DNA of 23,225 nucleotides from JBBIQV01 sp964555285 (GTDB taxonomy: Bacteria > Nitrospirota > Nitrospiria > Nitrospirales > Nitrospiraceae), in NCBI GenBank assembly GCA_964555285.1, contig CAZKRM010000047.1, positions 1-23,225 of the forward strand, given 5' to 3'. Shown here piece after piece: positions 15,914-22,031 of this stretch. The notes below the pieces were generated by a model. The model was not told where the DNA came from. It saw only the letters and a program-made list of their open reading frames with translations, and made no database searches. The position numbers and the translations under genes are program-made. How positions within the stretch are numbered: position 1 is the stretch's first letter; every line of letters begins with the position of its first letter.

Positions 15914-15959
15914 GACGTGCTCCTCACGAACCGGTATCAGTGGAGTGTAAGGGGACGTC

Positions 15960-15989
15960 ATTATACATAGGGCTCAGCCGGCATGCCAG
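15960..15989 (-). promoter_or_regulatory. Promoter of the leuCD operon
   Basis: On the minus strand a perfect TATAAT (15965-15960) lies 18 bp after CTGGCA (15989-15984), which matches four of six -35 positions. The predicted start near 15953 gives a leader of about 40 nt containing the leuC ribosome-binding site. It is the only perfect -10 I noticed in the window. Confidence 0.55.
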
Positions 15990-16049
15990 GGAGGGCCTGC
16001 ATACATGGAGAGACTTCAGAATTTTTCCGGACTGCCGATAGGGAATATC

Positions 16050-16262
16050 ATGGACGACCACACCTTCAATCCCGAGCACCTTTCTATCCCCCGCTGGACC
16101 ATTGCCCGGGATACCCGCTCGCCGGGCTGTGTGTTCTGCCGCTCCATCATCGTGCGTGTGACAACCGACACCCGGCAGGTGGCGTTCTGTAGCTGTCGGC
16201 TCGTCGAATACCGCCTGCTTCCTAAACCGACCTCCCGCAAGGCCAAATCCGCCAAGCCCTGA
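16050..16262 (+). CDS. Small Cys-rich protein, possible Zn-binding
   Basis: A 70-aa protein I do not recognise. It holds four cysteines in a CxxC...CxC arrangement: C27 and C30 in GCVFCRS, C47 and C49 in FCSCRLVEYR. This could bind one zinc ion or form a small metal knuckle. The C-terminus is basic (KPTSRKAKSAKP). ATG 16050 is chosen because AGGGA lies five to six bases upstream; an in-frame ATG at 16005 would add 15 residues. It is divergent from leuC, with about 135 bp between the start codons. Its size and lack of a known family leave some doubt that it is a gene, but the coding pattern and four-cysteine layout support it. Confidence 0.55.
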   Translation: MDDHTFNPEHLSIPRWTIARDTRSPGCVFCRSIIVRVTTDTRQVAFCSCRLVEYRLLPKPTSRKAKSAKP

Positions 16263-16271
16263 TTCCCTCGC

Positions 16272-16300
16272 TTGTCTTGCCCGTTCAGACGTGATAGCAG
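16272..16300 (+). promoter_or_regulatory. Candidate promoter of the MEKHLA gene
   Basis: TTGTCT (16272-16277), 17 bp, TAGCAG (16295-16300). The -10 ends six bases before ATG 16307, so the predicted transcript begins at or next to the start codon. Weak individually, but it resembles the layout at 18608-18644. Confidence 0.3.
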
Positions 16301-16306
16301 CATGGC

Positions 16307-16777
16307 ATGTCGGCCGATGACGCACGCCGCCGCTTTATGGTCACGTGGTCGCAGCTTCTCCTGGATAGCTTTCGTCGCTGGACGGGGCGGGACTTGCTGC
16401 CGCGAATCGACTCACCGGAAGAACGGGCGCACGCCCTCTTTGCTGCGCCCTTCGTGGTGGTGTCGCACGGCACAGCGGCCGATCCGATTTTGAATTATGG
16501 CAACCAGCAGGCTCTCGATCTGTGGGAGCTGTCGTGGGCCCAATTGACGAGCACGCCCTCTCGTCTTACCGCGGAGCCCATGAACCGGGATGAGCGCGCC
16601 CGCATGTTGGCGGTGGCTGAGAAGCAGGGATATTATTCCGGTTATCGGGGAATCAGAATCTCTTCCACCGGCAAACGGTTTCTAGTCGAAGATGCCACTG
16701 TGTGGAATGTCGTCGATGGCCAGGGTATTCGAGTGGGCCAGGCCGCCACATTCGCTCGTTGGACTATGGTGGAGTAG
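16307..16777 (+). CDS. MEKHLA-domain protein
   Basis: A 156-aa protein that is almost entirely a MEKHLA domain, a PAS-like sensory fold also found at the C-terminus of plant HD-ZIP III transcription factors and in stand-alone bacterial and algal proteins. Hallmarks are LFAAPFVVVSHGTAADPILN near residues 44-63, YGNQQALDLWE near 64-74, PSRLTAEP near 83-90, YSGYRGIRISSTGKRF near 108-124 and WNVVDGQG near 132-139. Such domains may sense light, redox or small ligands; the ligand here is unknown. Start 16307 fits the domain boundaries; another ATG lies five bases earlier in a different frame. No Shine-Dalgarno is visible. It is convergent with the CBS gene. Confidence 0.83.
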   Translation: MSADDARRRFMVTWSQLLLDSFRRWTGRDLLPRIDSPEERAHALFAAPFVVVSHGTAADPILNYGNQQALDLWELSWAQLTSTPSRLTAEPMNRDERARMLAVAEKQGYYSGYRGIRISSTGKRFLVEDATVWNVVDGQGIRVGQAATFARWTMVE

Positions 16778-16858
16778 CGTTGCCTGGTTGGATCGATTCT
16801 CGGGAGTCGTGTGCGCGGTTGCGCGAGGTGCATGGTGTGAGAGGAGCGGGACTCGCGG

Positions 16859-17473
16859 CTAGGTCCAGAGTTCAACGGGGCCGTGGTTGGCCAGACCGCG
16901 GAGTAAGTCCTGCTTGGAGATAATGCCGACCGGCCGCCGATTGGCATCGAGGATCGGCAATGCCCCTACCCGTTCGTCCATCATGACCCGAGCGATTTCC
17001 CGAATATCGGTCGTGGGAGTGGCGGACAACACACGCGGGCTCATGATCTCTGCCAACCGTCGATGGGCCGCGGTGCTTTGAATGCCGGCAATGACGAGAT
17101 CGGGGGCGTGGCGGATCAGATCCCGGTCCGAGACCATTCCAACCAGCGTGCCATGGACTGAGGAAATCGGCAGATGGCGGAATGCTCGGCGCGTCATCAA
17201 CGTCCACGCTTCGACAAGAGTGGCATCGGAGGGCAAGGTGATGACCGGGGTCGTCATCAAATCTCTGGCCAGGATGGCCGGCTTTGGAGGCCGTGTCTGC
17301 TTAGTCTGTTCTTGATAGGCCTGTTGTGCCGCCGACTTGGTTCGATCCCCGGCCGGGTGGCGGTGATCCTTGCCGGCCTGGCTATCGACGGCGTCGATCA
17401 GCGGCGCTCCGGGCGTCACAGGTCTGACCGGATAGGTTTCGGCAATTCCGGTGATGGCTTGGACCACTGCCAT
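16859..17473 (-). CDS. CBS-domain pair protein
   Basis: A 204-aa protein with two CBS motifs forming one Bateman module, which typically binds adenine nucleotides such as AMP, ATP or SAM. The first motif runs from about residue 70 (ARDLMTTPVITLPSDATL ... HLPISSVHGTLVGMVSDRDL) to 120; the second from about 141 (EIMSPRVLSATPTTDIREIA ... ALPILDANRRPVGIISKQDL) to 195. The first 65 residues are polar, proline- and lysine-containing and probably flexible. GGAGAGA precedes the ATG at proper spacing. Its partner enzyme or channel is not evident. It is convergent with the MEKHLA gene. The 100-bp upstream gap to the DUF1653 gene shows nothing definite. Confidence 0.86.
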   Translation of the reverse strand: MAVVQAITGIAETYPVRPVTPGAPLIDAVDSQAGKDHRHPAGDRTKSAAQQAYQEQTKQTRPPKPAILARDLMTTPVITLPSDATLVEAWTLMTRRAFRHLPISSVHGTLVGMVSDRDLIRHAPDLVIAGIQSTAAHRRLAEIMSPRVLSATPTTDIREIARVMMDERVGALPILDANRRPVGIISKQDLLRGLANHGPVELWT

Positions 17474-17575
17474 GGAAGTCTCTCCTCGCTCGTGGTATCG
17501 GTGGACTGCGGGAAATACTTAAGCCGAGAAAGCTGAATAATTGAGGAGAGCGAGGATAGGGGCGGAACTAGGGGG

Positions 17576-17806
17576 TTAAGCCATGGGTGGAATGGGGCAT
17601 TCCGCCACGAATTGGAAACGGGGTTGCGGTCGACCCTCGACCACCACGGTCTCAAGAAACATGACAAGCGGTCTCACCCAGAGCCCGCCTTCACCGTAGA
17701 GGGCGCGGTAGACGACGACCTCCTCTTCCGTTTCGGAGTGTTTCGCCACACCCACGACTTCGTAGTCGTTCCCCTTGTAATGTCGATAGCGGCCTGGATG
17801 GATCAT
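17576..17806 (-). CDS. DUF1653 domain protein
   Basis: A 76-aa protein comprising the whole DUF1653 domain: HPGRYRHYKGNDYEVVGVAK, then VVVYRALYGEGGLWVRPLVM, then FLETV and FQFVAE. This short beta-rich domain is common in bacteria, alone or fused to other enzymes; its function is unknown to me. ATG 17806 is supported by AAAGGA six bases upstream; the frame runs open to 17866 but without a site. The promoter (TTGAGT-18-TATAGT) lies directly upstream, inside the relic reading frame on the other strand. Confidence 0.85.
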   Translation of the reverse strand: MIHPGRYRHYKGNDYEVVGVAKHSETEEEVVVYRALYGEGGLWVRPLVMFLETVVVEGRPQPRFQFVAECPIPPMA

Positions 17807-17827
17807 GGTGTATCCTTTCTTGCCTCG

Positions 17828-17857
17828 ACTATAAAGGGAAGGTGTATGACAACTCAA
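17828..17857 (-). promoter_or_regulatory. Promoter of the DUF1653 gene
   Basis: On the minus strand TTGAGT (17857-17852), 18 bp, TATAGT (17833-17828). The -10 matches five of six positions and the -35 four. Its -10 overlaps TATAAA at 17830-17835 on the plus strand, so two divergent promoters appear to share the same bases. Confidence 0.45.
17830..17835 (+). promoter_or_regulatory. -10 element candidate facing the relic and TPR lipoprotein
   Basis: TATAAA on the plus strand matches the -10 consensus at five of six positions; no good -35 was found 17-18 bp upstream. A start near 17842 would place the ATG of the relic reading frame (17846) near the 5' end and the TPR gene start (17901) about 60 nt downstream. 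Confidence 0.3.
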
Positions 17858-17917
17858 CGGACACATGACGTGGTCGTGATCGGCGGCGGTTCAGCCGGCT
17901 ATGCGGCGAGCTCCTGA
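17846..17917 (+). pseudogene. N-terminal relic of a flavoprotein disulfide reductase
   Basis: This 23-codon open frame begins MTTQRTHDVVVIGGGSAGYA and stops at TGA 17915-17917. The stretch is the FAD-binding strand and GxGxxG-type loop that opens dihydrolipoamide dehydrogenases and mercuric-reductase-like proteins (about 460 aa). Nothing of the rest of such a protein follows in any frame, including the CxxxxC redox motif. GAAGG precedes the ATG, so the start region of the old gene seems intact. The similarity breaks between GYA and the stop (about 17905-17917), inside the first codons of the TPR lipoprotein gene. The short peptide may still be translated. Confidence 0.65.
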
Positions 17918-18611
17918 ATTCAGCCTGTCGCCGGTCGAGGTACGCGCCTGCACGCTGGCCCTTGCGCTGGCTTTGGCGATCTCCTGCGAACAACAAACCT
18001 GGGAGTCGGCGATGGCGGCCGGGCAGCGAGCGCTGCAGAAGGGAGACTACCCTGAGGCGGAGCATATCTTTGCCGCGGCCGTGAAGAAAGCCGAGTCCCA
18101 GTATGGGCCAATCGATAGGCATGTGGCCGTCGCGCTCTCGAGTGAGGCGCAAGCCTTCACGGCGCAGGGCAAGTATGTGGAAGCGGAGCCGGCCTATCTG
18201 CATGCTTTGAAGATTTATCAAGAGGCGCACGGAGAGAACCATGTCGATGTGGCTGCGACGTTGAATAACCTTGGCGTCCTGCATCGGATGCATGGGCAAT
18301 ATACGCAAGCGGAACCATTACTCATGCGGGCGCTGGCAATCAAAGAGCGTCTCCATGGTCCGGACCATCCCGATGTCGCCCTGACTCTGCACAACCTGGG
18401 GCTGGTCTATGTGTCGCAAGGGGTTCCGGAGAAGGCGGAACCGCTCTATCGGCGCGCGTTGACCGTTCGGGAGAAGGCGCTTGGAGAGACGCATCGGGAT
18501 GTGGAGAAGAGCCTGGGCGAGCTCATCGGCGTATTGCAGAAATTGCATCGCGATGCCGATGCAGCGTCGTTGGAGGCACGGCTGTCGGCGATCAAGCAAA
18601 AGCGGAGTTGA
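17901..18611 (+). CDS. TPR-repeat lipoprotein
   Basis: A 236-aa TPR protein of the kinesin-light-chain-like type. Tandem repeats are visible: GQRALQKGDYPEAEHIFAAA, AQGKYVEAEPAYLHALKIYQ, MHGQYTQAEPLLMRALAIKE and SQGVPEKAEPLYRRALTVRE, each followed by an H-x-D-V-A motif. These mediate protein-protein contact. The N-terminus is hydrophobic (LALALALAISC, cysteine near residue 29), an imperfect lipobox with Ala at -3, so it is probably membrane-anchored in the periplasm. The only in-frame start, ATG 17901, lies within the flavoprotein relic in another frame. Residues 1-6 thus derive from relic DNA, which suggests that the start was acquired when the relic gene was truncated. There is no good Shine-Dalgarno; coupling to translation of the relic peptide is possible. 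Confidence 0.72.
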   Translation: MRRAPEFSLSPVEVRACTLALALALAISCEQQTWESAMAAGQRALQKGDYPEAEHIFAAAVKKAESQYGPIDRHVAVALSSEAQAFTAQGKYVEAEPAYLHALKIYQEAHGENHVDVAATLNNLGVLHRMHGQYTQAEPLLMRALAIKERLHGPDHPDVALTLHNLGLVYVSQGVPEKAEPLYRRALTVREKALGETHRDVEKSLGELIGVLQKLHRDADAASLEARLSAIKQKRS

Positions 18612-18637
18612 AGTCCGGTTCCTGTCCAGTGTAGCGT
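18608..18637 (+). promoter_or_regulatory. Candidate promoter of the two-helix membrane gene
   Basis: TTGAAG (18608-18613), 18 bp, TAGCGT (18632-18637). The -10 ends six bases before ATG 18644, predicting a leaderless transcript. Overlaps the end of the TPR gene. Confidence 0.3.
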
Positions 18638-18643
18638 ACTCCT

Positions 18644-18880
18644 ATGACGGCGCAAAGACACGAGCCAGAGATCAATTGGCGAATGCAGGGCATGATTGCG
18701 CGAGCGGTCGGTATCGTGGCCATTGCCCTCGGATTTGTGTTCGGTATGGACGGGCTCGACGATCCCGCCTCCCATTGGTTGCGCACGGCGTTGGGCCTGC
18801 TGACCACCGGCATGCTGGCGCAGGGTTATGCCCTCTACTGCTCGATCAAACGCATGCAGCAATTGAATTCCCAATCATGA
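18644..18880 (+). CDS. Small two-helix membrane protein
   Basis: A 78-aa protein with two predicted membrane helices, about residues 18-36 (IARAVGIVAIALGFVFGM) and 46-66 (LRTALGLLTTGMLAQGYALY). The linker DGLDDPASH lies between and a polar tail (CSIKRMQQLNSQS) ends it. I do not recognise the family. No Shine-Dalgarno is seen; a -10-like hexamer lies just before the ATG. The stop overlaps the start of the next lipoprotein gene by 4 bp, so the two are probably made together at the cell envelope. Confidence 0.65.
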   Translation: MTAQRHEPEINWRMQGMIARAVGIVAIALGFVFGMDGLDDPASHWLRTALGLLTTGMLAQGYALYCSIKRMQQLNSQS

Positions 18881-19308
18881 TTCGCTATATCCCGGCCTTC
18901 CGTGCGACTGTCTGTGGTCTTGTCATTGCCTTAGCGATGATGATGGCAGCCTGCGGCGGTCCCTGGCGTGATATCTACTTCAAGAAGGGTATGGATCGAC
19001 TGACGCAGGAGGATGTTCGTGAGAAATTGGGCAATCCCCATACAGCCAAAACACCGGCATTGGGAGGGGACAGTATCTGGACGTACCGGGTTTCAATGGG
19101 AGATAAAGAGCTGGAGACCATTGCTTCTCCCGGGCTCAGCGGTGCCGGTGAATCGGTCGGCGCGCTTCTGGGAAAACCGGGAGAGGGGCCGAAACCGACG
19201 CTGTATTGTTATCGGTATACGCTGACGTTCAACGAGCAGAAAGTCTTGAAGTCCTGGAAGCGTGAAGAGTGCGTGCCAGGTACCCGCGAAACACTGATGG
19301 CGCAATAA
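18877..19308 (+). CDS. BamE/SmpA-like small lipoprotein
   Basis: A 143-aa lipoprotein with signal LAMMMAACGG (cysteine near residue 25). Residues about 40-60 contain MDRLTQEDVREKLGNPHTAK, followed by SIWTYRV, the pattern of BamE/OmlA-like domains (helix with L-T-x-x-x-V-x-x-x-L-G-x-P, then a W-containing strand). The later part has CYRYTLTFNEQKVLKSW, the strand that often ends this fold. It is longer than BamE (about 110 aa), and BamE function in beta-barrel assembly should not be assumed. ATG overlaps the upstream stop by 4 bp (ATGA). The open frame extends upstream to 18481 over the TPR gene and is a shadow there. Confidence 0.73.
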   Translation: MIRYIPAFRATVCGLVIALAMMMAACGGPWRDIYFKKGMDRLTQEDVREKLGNPHTAKTPALGGDSIWTYRVSMGDKELETIASPGLSGAGESVGALLGKPGEGPKPTLYCYRYTLTFNEQKVLKSWKREECVPGTRETLMAQ

Positions 19309-19330
19309 CCGTGTGGGTTGGCGCCACGGT
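19308..19330. terminator. Hairpin between convergent genes
   Basis: ACCGTG, eleven bases, CACGGT. It lies between the stops of the BamE-like gene (19308) and the HDOD gene (19338), with no T-run. A weak candidate for a bidirectional terminator. Confidence 0.25.
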
Positions 19331-19337
19331 CTACGGT

Positions 19338-20885
19338 CTAGAGCACTCCCGCCAATCGATTGATGCTCAGTGTCATCTGGCCGAAGAACAGCTGGAACGC
19401 GTGGTAGTCTTTTTGCTGCACCTGTCGGGGGAGCGGGCCGTTGTCGCAATACAACATGCCGATGGGCCGGGTTCCGACGCGGAGAGGTGCGATGATGGCC
19501 GATCCGGGGTTCCACGTTCGGAGAAACTTTGGATTGACGGGGTCCCCGAGAGGGATCGTGAAATCCTCGACCCAGACAGCATCGGACCGTTTCATGAGTT
19601 GCAAGAAGCGCGGATGTTCCTTGGTCAGTGAGCCGGACAGACTGTCGATATAGGAAGCCGGCTCCTCCACTCCGAGTAACAAGCGCCCTACCAGATGATC
19701 GGTATTGTTCGGGTTCAGCAGAGCCAGGGCCACCCGGGCAAAGCCGCCGTCCCGATATAGGGCCTGCACGAGCGTGCTCAGGAGCGTGTTGATATCTTTG
19801 GCCTCGCGCAAGGCGGTTTGCAACAGTTGCAGTGTCTCGAGCGGATTCGTTTCAATCGCACTCGGCCCTTGCTTCTGAGGCCTCACCGTGACGGCGAGAA
19901 CTTCCACCGGAGGCGTCGCGGGAATCGGACCGCTGATTTCAGATCCCACGGGATCGTCCCACAGATCGAACGACAGGCCTGCCGAATGGACCAACTGCTT
20001 CCCCCGATCCAGCGCGCGCACAAGGATGTCGCCGAACAGGTGTGACGGCAGGCCGCTCCCTGTGAGGAGCCCTCGCTTGGCGGCCTCCATTGTGGCCGGC
20101 GAGGGAGGGCCAGTCATGGCATCGACCAATGAGGAGCAGCCGACGACGAGGCCCTTGAACATCTCTTGACCGGAGCCCCACCGCTCCTGGGGCTGCGGTC
20201 CTTCGATTGAAAACAACTCCACGACAAAAGGTGGCAGCGCCCACATCTGCCCGAGGGCTTGCGCGATCCGGAGGCGAGGGACTCCGTAGATTTGCGTTTC
20301 TTCGATGATACGTGCTGCGGGCGTCTTAGCTGTCAGGGGGATTCTGCGGTACGAGACGTAGAGATCCTGAGATTGACTGGCGATGGCGAGGTCACCGATC
20401 GAATAGAGCAAGGTAGCGCTAAAGAGTCGGCCCAACGATGGGTACTCAAGCGCCATACCCAGTTCATTGGCATGCACGGCTGCGACGAGGGCCCGCGCGA
20501 TGACCCCGCTGACGATTTGCTGCTGATTCGGCCATCGACTGAGTTGTTCGACAAGTTGGGAAGCGGTGACAATAGAACGAACTGTATCCAATCCGAGCCA
20601 ACTGACGGCGTGGGGGATCGAGGTGATGACTTGCTGCGGACTGTAGGCAATACTGTTCGAGATCTGCAGGACCCTGCAGGATAGGGCCGGATCACGACTG
20701 ATAATCTGAGCGAGGCGATCGGCTCCGGTGAGTCCTCCGGTCAGACTGAGAATTTTCTGGCAGGTTTTCTCCAGGGCTGGTAAGCAAGGGCTAGCGTGAT
20801 TGAGGAGTGGCTGCAACGTACTGTGCAGACGGGGACGAAGGGATTCGGCCAGGGCCGACTCCGAAGTTGTGGGTGACGATGACAT
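19338..20885 (-). CDS. HDOD-domain and GAF-like signalling protein
   Basis: A 515-aa protein with an N-terminal HDOD domain (about residues 25-235) and a C-terminal GAF-like domain (about 350-510). The HDOD part shows LPALEKTCQKILSL, IISRDPALSCRVLQISNS and ITSIPHAVSWLGLDTVRSIV, all typical; HDOD is related to HD phosphohydrolases but usually lacks the metal ligands, acting as a regulatory scaffold. The GAF part includes LLSTLVQALYRDGGFARVAL and IIAPLRVGTRPIGMLYCDNG. A Pro/Gln-containing linker joins them. ATG 20885 is supported by GAAGGAG; an ATG eight codons upstream (20909) lacks one. It is divergent from the MscS gene across 90 bp. No kinase or cyclase domain is attached. Confidence 0.85.
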   Translation of the reverse strand: MSSSPTTSESALAESLRPRLHSTLQPLLNHASPCLPALEKTCQKILSLTGGLTGADRLAQIISRDPALSCRVLQISNSIAYSPQQVITSIPHAVSWLGLDTVRSIVTASQLVEQLSRWPNQQQIVSGVIARALVAAVHANELGMALEYPSLGRLFSATLLYSIGDLAIASQSQDLYVSYRRIPLTAKTPAARIIEETQIYGVPRLRIAQALGQMWALPPFVVELFSIEGPQPQERWGSGQEMFKGLVVGCSSLVDAMTGPPSPATMEAAKRGLLTGSGLPSHLFGDILVRALDRGKQLVHSAGLSFDLWDDPVGSEISGPIPATPPVEVLAVTVRPQKQGPSAIETNPLETLQLLQTALREAKDINTLLSTLVQALYRDGGFARVALALLNPNNTDHLVGRLLLGVEEPASYIDSLSGSLTKEHPRFLQLMKRSDAVWVEDFTIPLGDPVNPKFLRTWNPGSAIIAPLRVGTRPIGMLYCDNGPLPRQVQQKDYHAFQLFFGQMTLSINRLAGVL

Positions 20886-20975
20886 GGAACTCCTTCCCCA
20901 AAATCCCACAAGTGGTATCGGATGAATGGCAATGAATCTTAATCGGTACAGAAGAAAAGACTGAGGATGACCGGT

Positions 20976-21803
20976 ATGCAGTTTGGCTGGATGACCGTTG
21001 ATAGCTCCGTCTTCTTGGATGGGCTCAAGTCATTGATTCTGCTGGCGTCGGTCATTCTGATCAGGACATTGGTCGTGCGGGGGATCTCGCGCAACCAGGC
21101 CTTGTCGATGGAGGACAAGCGTCGCTGGGTCGTGACGACCAGAAATTCGATGGTCTTTGTCATCCTGATCGGCTTCGTCGTCATCTGGGCGCATGAACTT
21201 GAAGCCTTTGCCGTCTCGATTGTCGCGTTGGCGGCTGCGCTGGTCTTGGCGACGAAGGAGTTGATTCTCTGCTTGAGCGGAGCGGCATTACGCGTGGGTG
21301 GCAAGGTGTACGGCGTTGGTGACCGCATTCAGATTGCCGGACACCGAGGGGTGGTGCTGGATCACGATATGTTTGCCACAAAATTATTGGAGATCGGTCC
21401 CGGCCAATCTTCGCACTTGTATACCGGACGAGTAACGGTGTTTCCGAATAGTCTTCTGTTTACGAACGCGCTCGTCAAAGAAAACCCGGGACAGGAATAT
21501 GGTCTCTACACACTCGTCGTGCCTTTGAGGTCGGAGGGAGAATGGCAGCGAGCTGAGCAGGCGTTGCTGGCTTCCGCTAAGGCCGAGTGTGGCCCGTTTA
21601 TGGAAGAAGCCGCGCGACAAATGAAATTGCTGGAACAGGCCAATCTTTTGGAAGCTCCCTCGCCGGAACCCCGTATCACCATTCAGCTTCCCGAGCCGGG
21701 GAAGATTCAGTTGGTGCTTCGATTCCCAGCTCCTGATCGGGGTCGCTCGCGAGTGGAACAAGCTATTCTTCGCCGGTATCTCGTCGAGATGACTCAGGCG
21801 TAG
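20976..21803 (+). CDS. MscS-family mechanosensitive channel-like protein
   Basis: A 275-aa protein of the small-conductance mechanosensitive channel family. Membrane helices are predicted at about residues 12-35 (GLKSLILLASVILIRTLVV), 50-68 (MVFVILIGFVVIWAHEL) and 70-105, the last containing the pore-lining VSIVALAAALVLATKELILC. The cytoplasmic beta domain follows (VYGVGDRIQIAGHRGVVLDH; VTVFPNSLLFTNAL), a clear MscS hallmark. The C-terminal alpha/beta part is shortened relative to E. coli MscS, which is 286 aa. GAGG lies nine bases before ATG 20976, against one base for ATG 20967, so 20976 is preferred. A long hairpin follows the stop. Confidence 0.85.
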   Translation: MQFGWMTVDSSVFLDGLKSLILLASVILIRTLVVRGISRNQALSMEDKRRWVVTTRNSMVFVILIGFVVIWAHELEAFAVSIVALAAALVLATKELILCLSGAALRVGGKVYGVGDRIQIAGHRGVVLDHDMFATKLLEIGPGQSSHLYTGRVTVFPNSLLFTNALVKENPGQEYGLYTLVVPLRSEGEWQRAEQALLASAKAECGPFMEEAARQMKLLEQANLLEAPSPEPRITIQLPEPGKIQLVLRFPAPDRGRSRVEQAILRRYLVEMTQA

Positions 21804-21814
21804 TCTGAAGCAAT

Positions 21815-21852
21815 GGCAGGGGCCGCGCGATGCTTCATCGCCGGCCCCTGCC
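21815..21852 (+). terminator. Strong 17-bp hairpin after mscS
   Basis: GGCAGGGGCCG, a bulged C, GCGATG, the loop CTT, CATCGC, then CGGCCCCTGCC. All 17 pairs are perfect. It begins 12 bp after the MscS stop. No T-run follows, so it is either an atypical terminator or a mRNA 3' stabiliser. An ATG (21830) lies inside its upper stem. Confidence 0.6.
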
Positions 21853-21931
21853 GGAGGAGCTGCGAGCCGTGCGGGCGATTTACCGCAATAATATGGATGT
21901 CTTCAAGGCGCCGATGCCGTCCGAGCGCTGA
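21830..21931 (+). other. Short ORF of 33 codons, gene status doubtful
   Basis: The frame has a charged, helix-like composition (LPEELRAVRAIYRNNMDVFK) that looks protein-like but matches no family I know. Its ATG is buried in the hairpin. It could be the tail of a lost gene, a regulated micro-ORF or chance. The rest of the 228-bp gap between mscS and xth holds only the xth promoter candidate. Confidence 0.2.
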
Positions 21932-21978
21932 ACATTCATGGCCGGAGCATGTTCTTAGGGAGTGGCTGACGAACGCCC

Positions 21979-22007
21979 TTGTCCCATCCTTGTTCTTCTG
22001 TTAGCAT
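21979..22007 (+). promoter_or_regulatory. Candidate promoter of xth
   Basis: TTGTCC (21979-21984), 17 bp, TAGCAT (22002-22007), with TG at 21999-22000 making an extended -10. Predicted leader about 18 nt without a clear Shine-Dalgarno. Confidence 0.4.
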
Positions 22008-22031
22008 CCCGCCGGTCAATCGATCCCTACT

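Noticed and set aside
15914..15953. Leucine attenuator leader upstream of leuC
   Set aside because: The leader is only about 40 nt and holds no leucine-rich peptide or competing hairpins.
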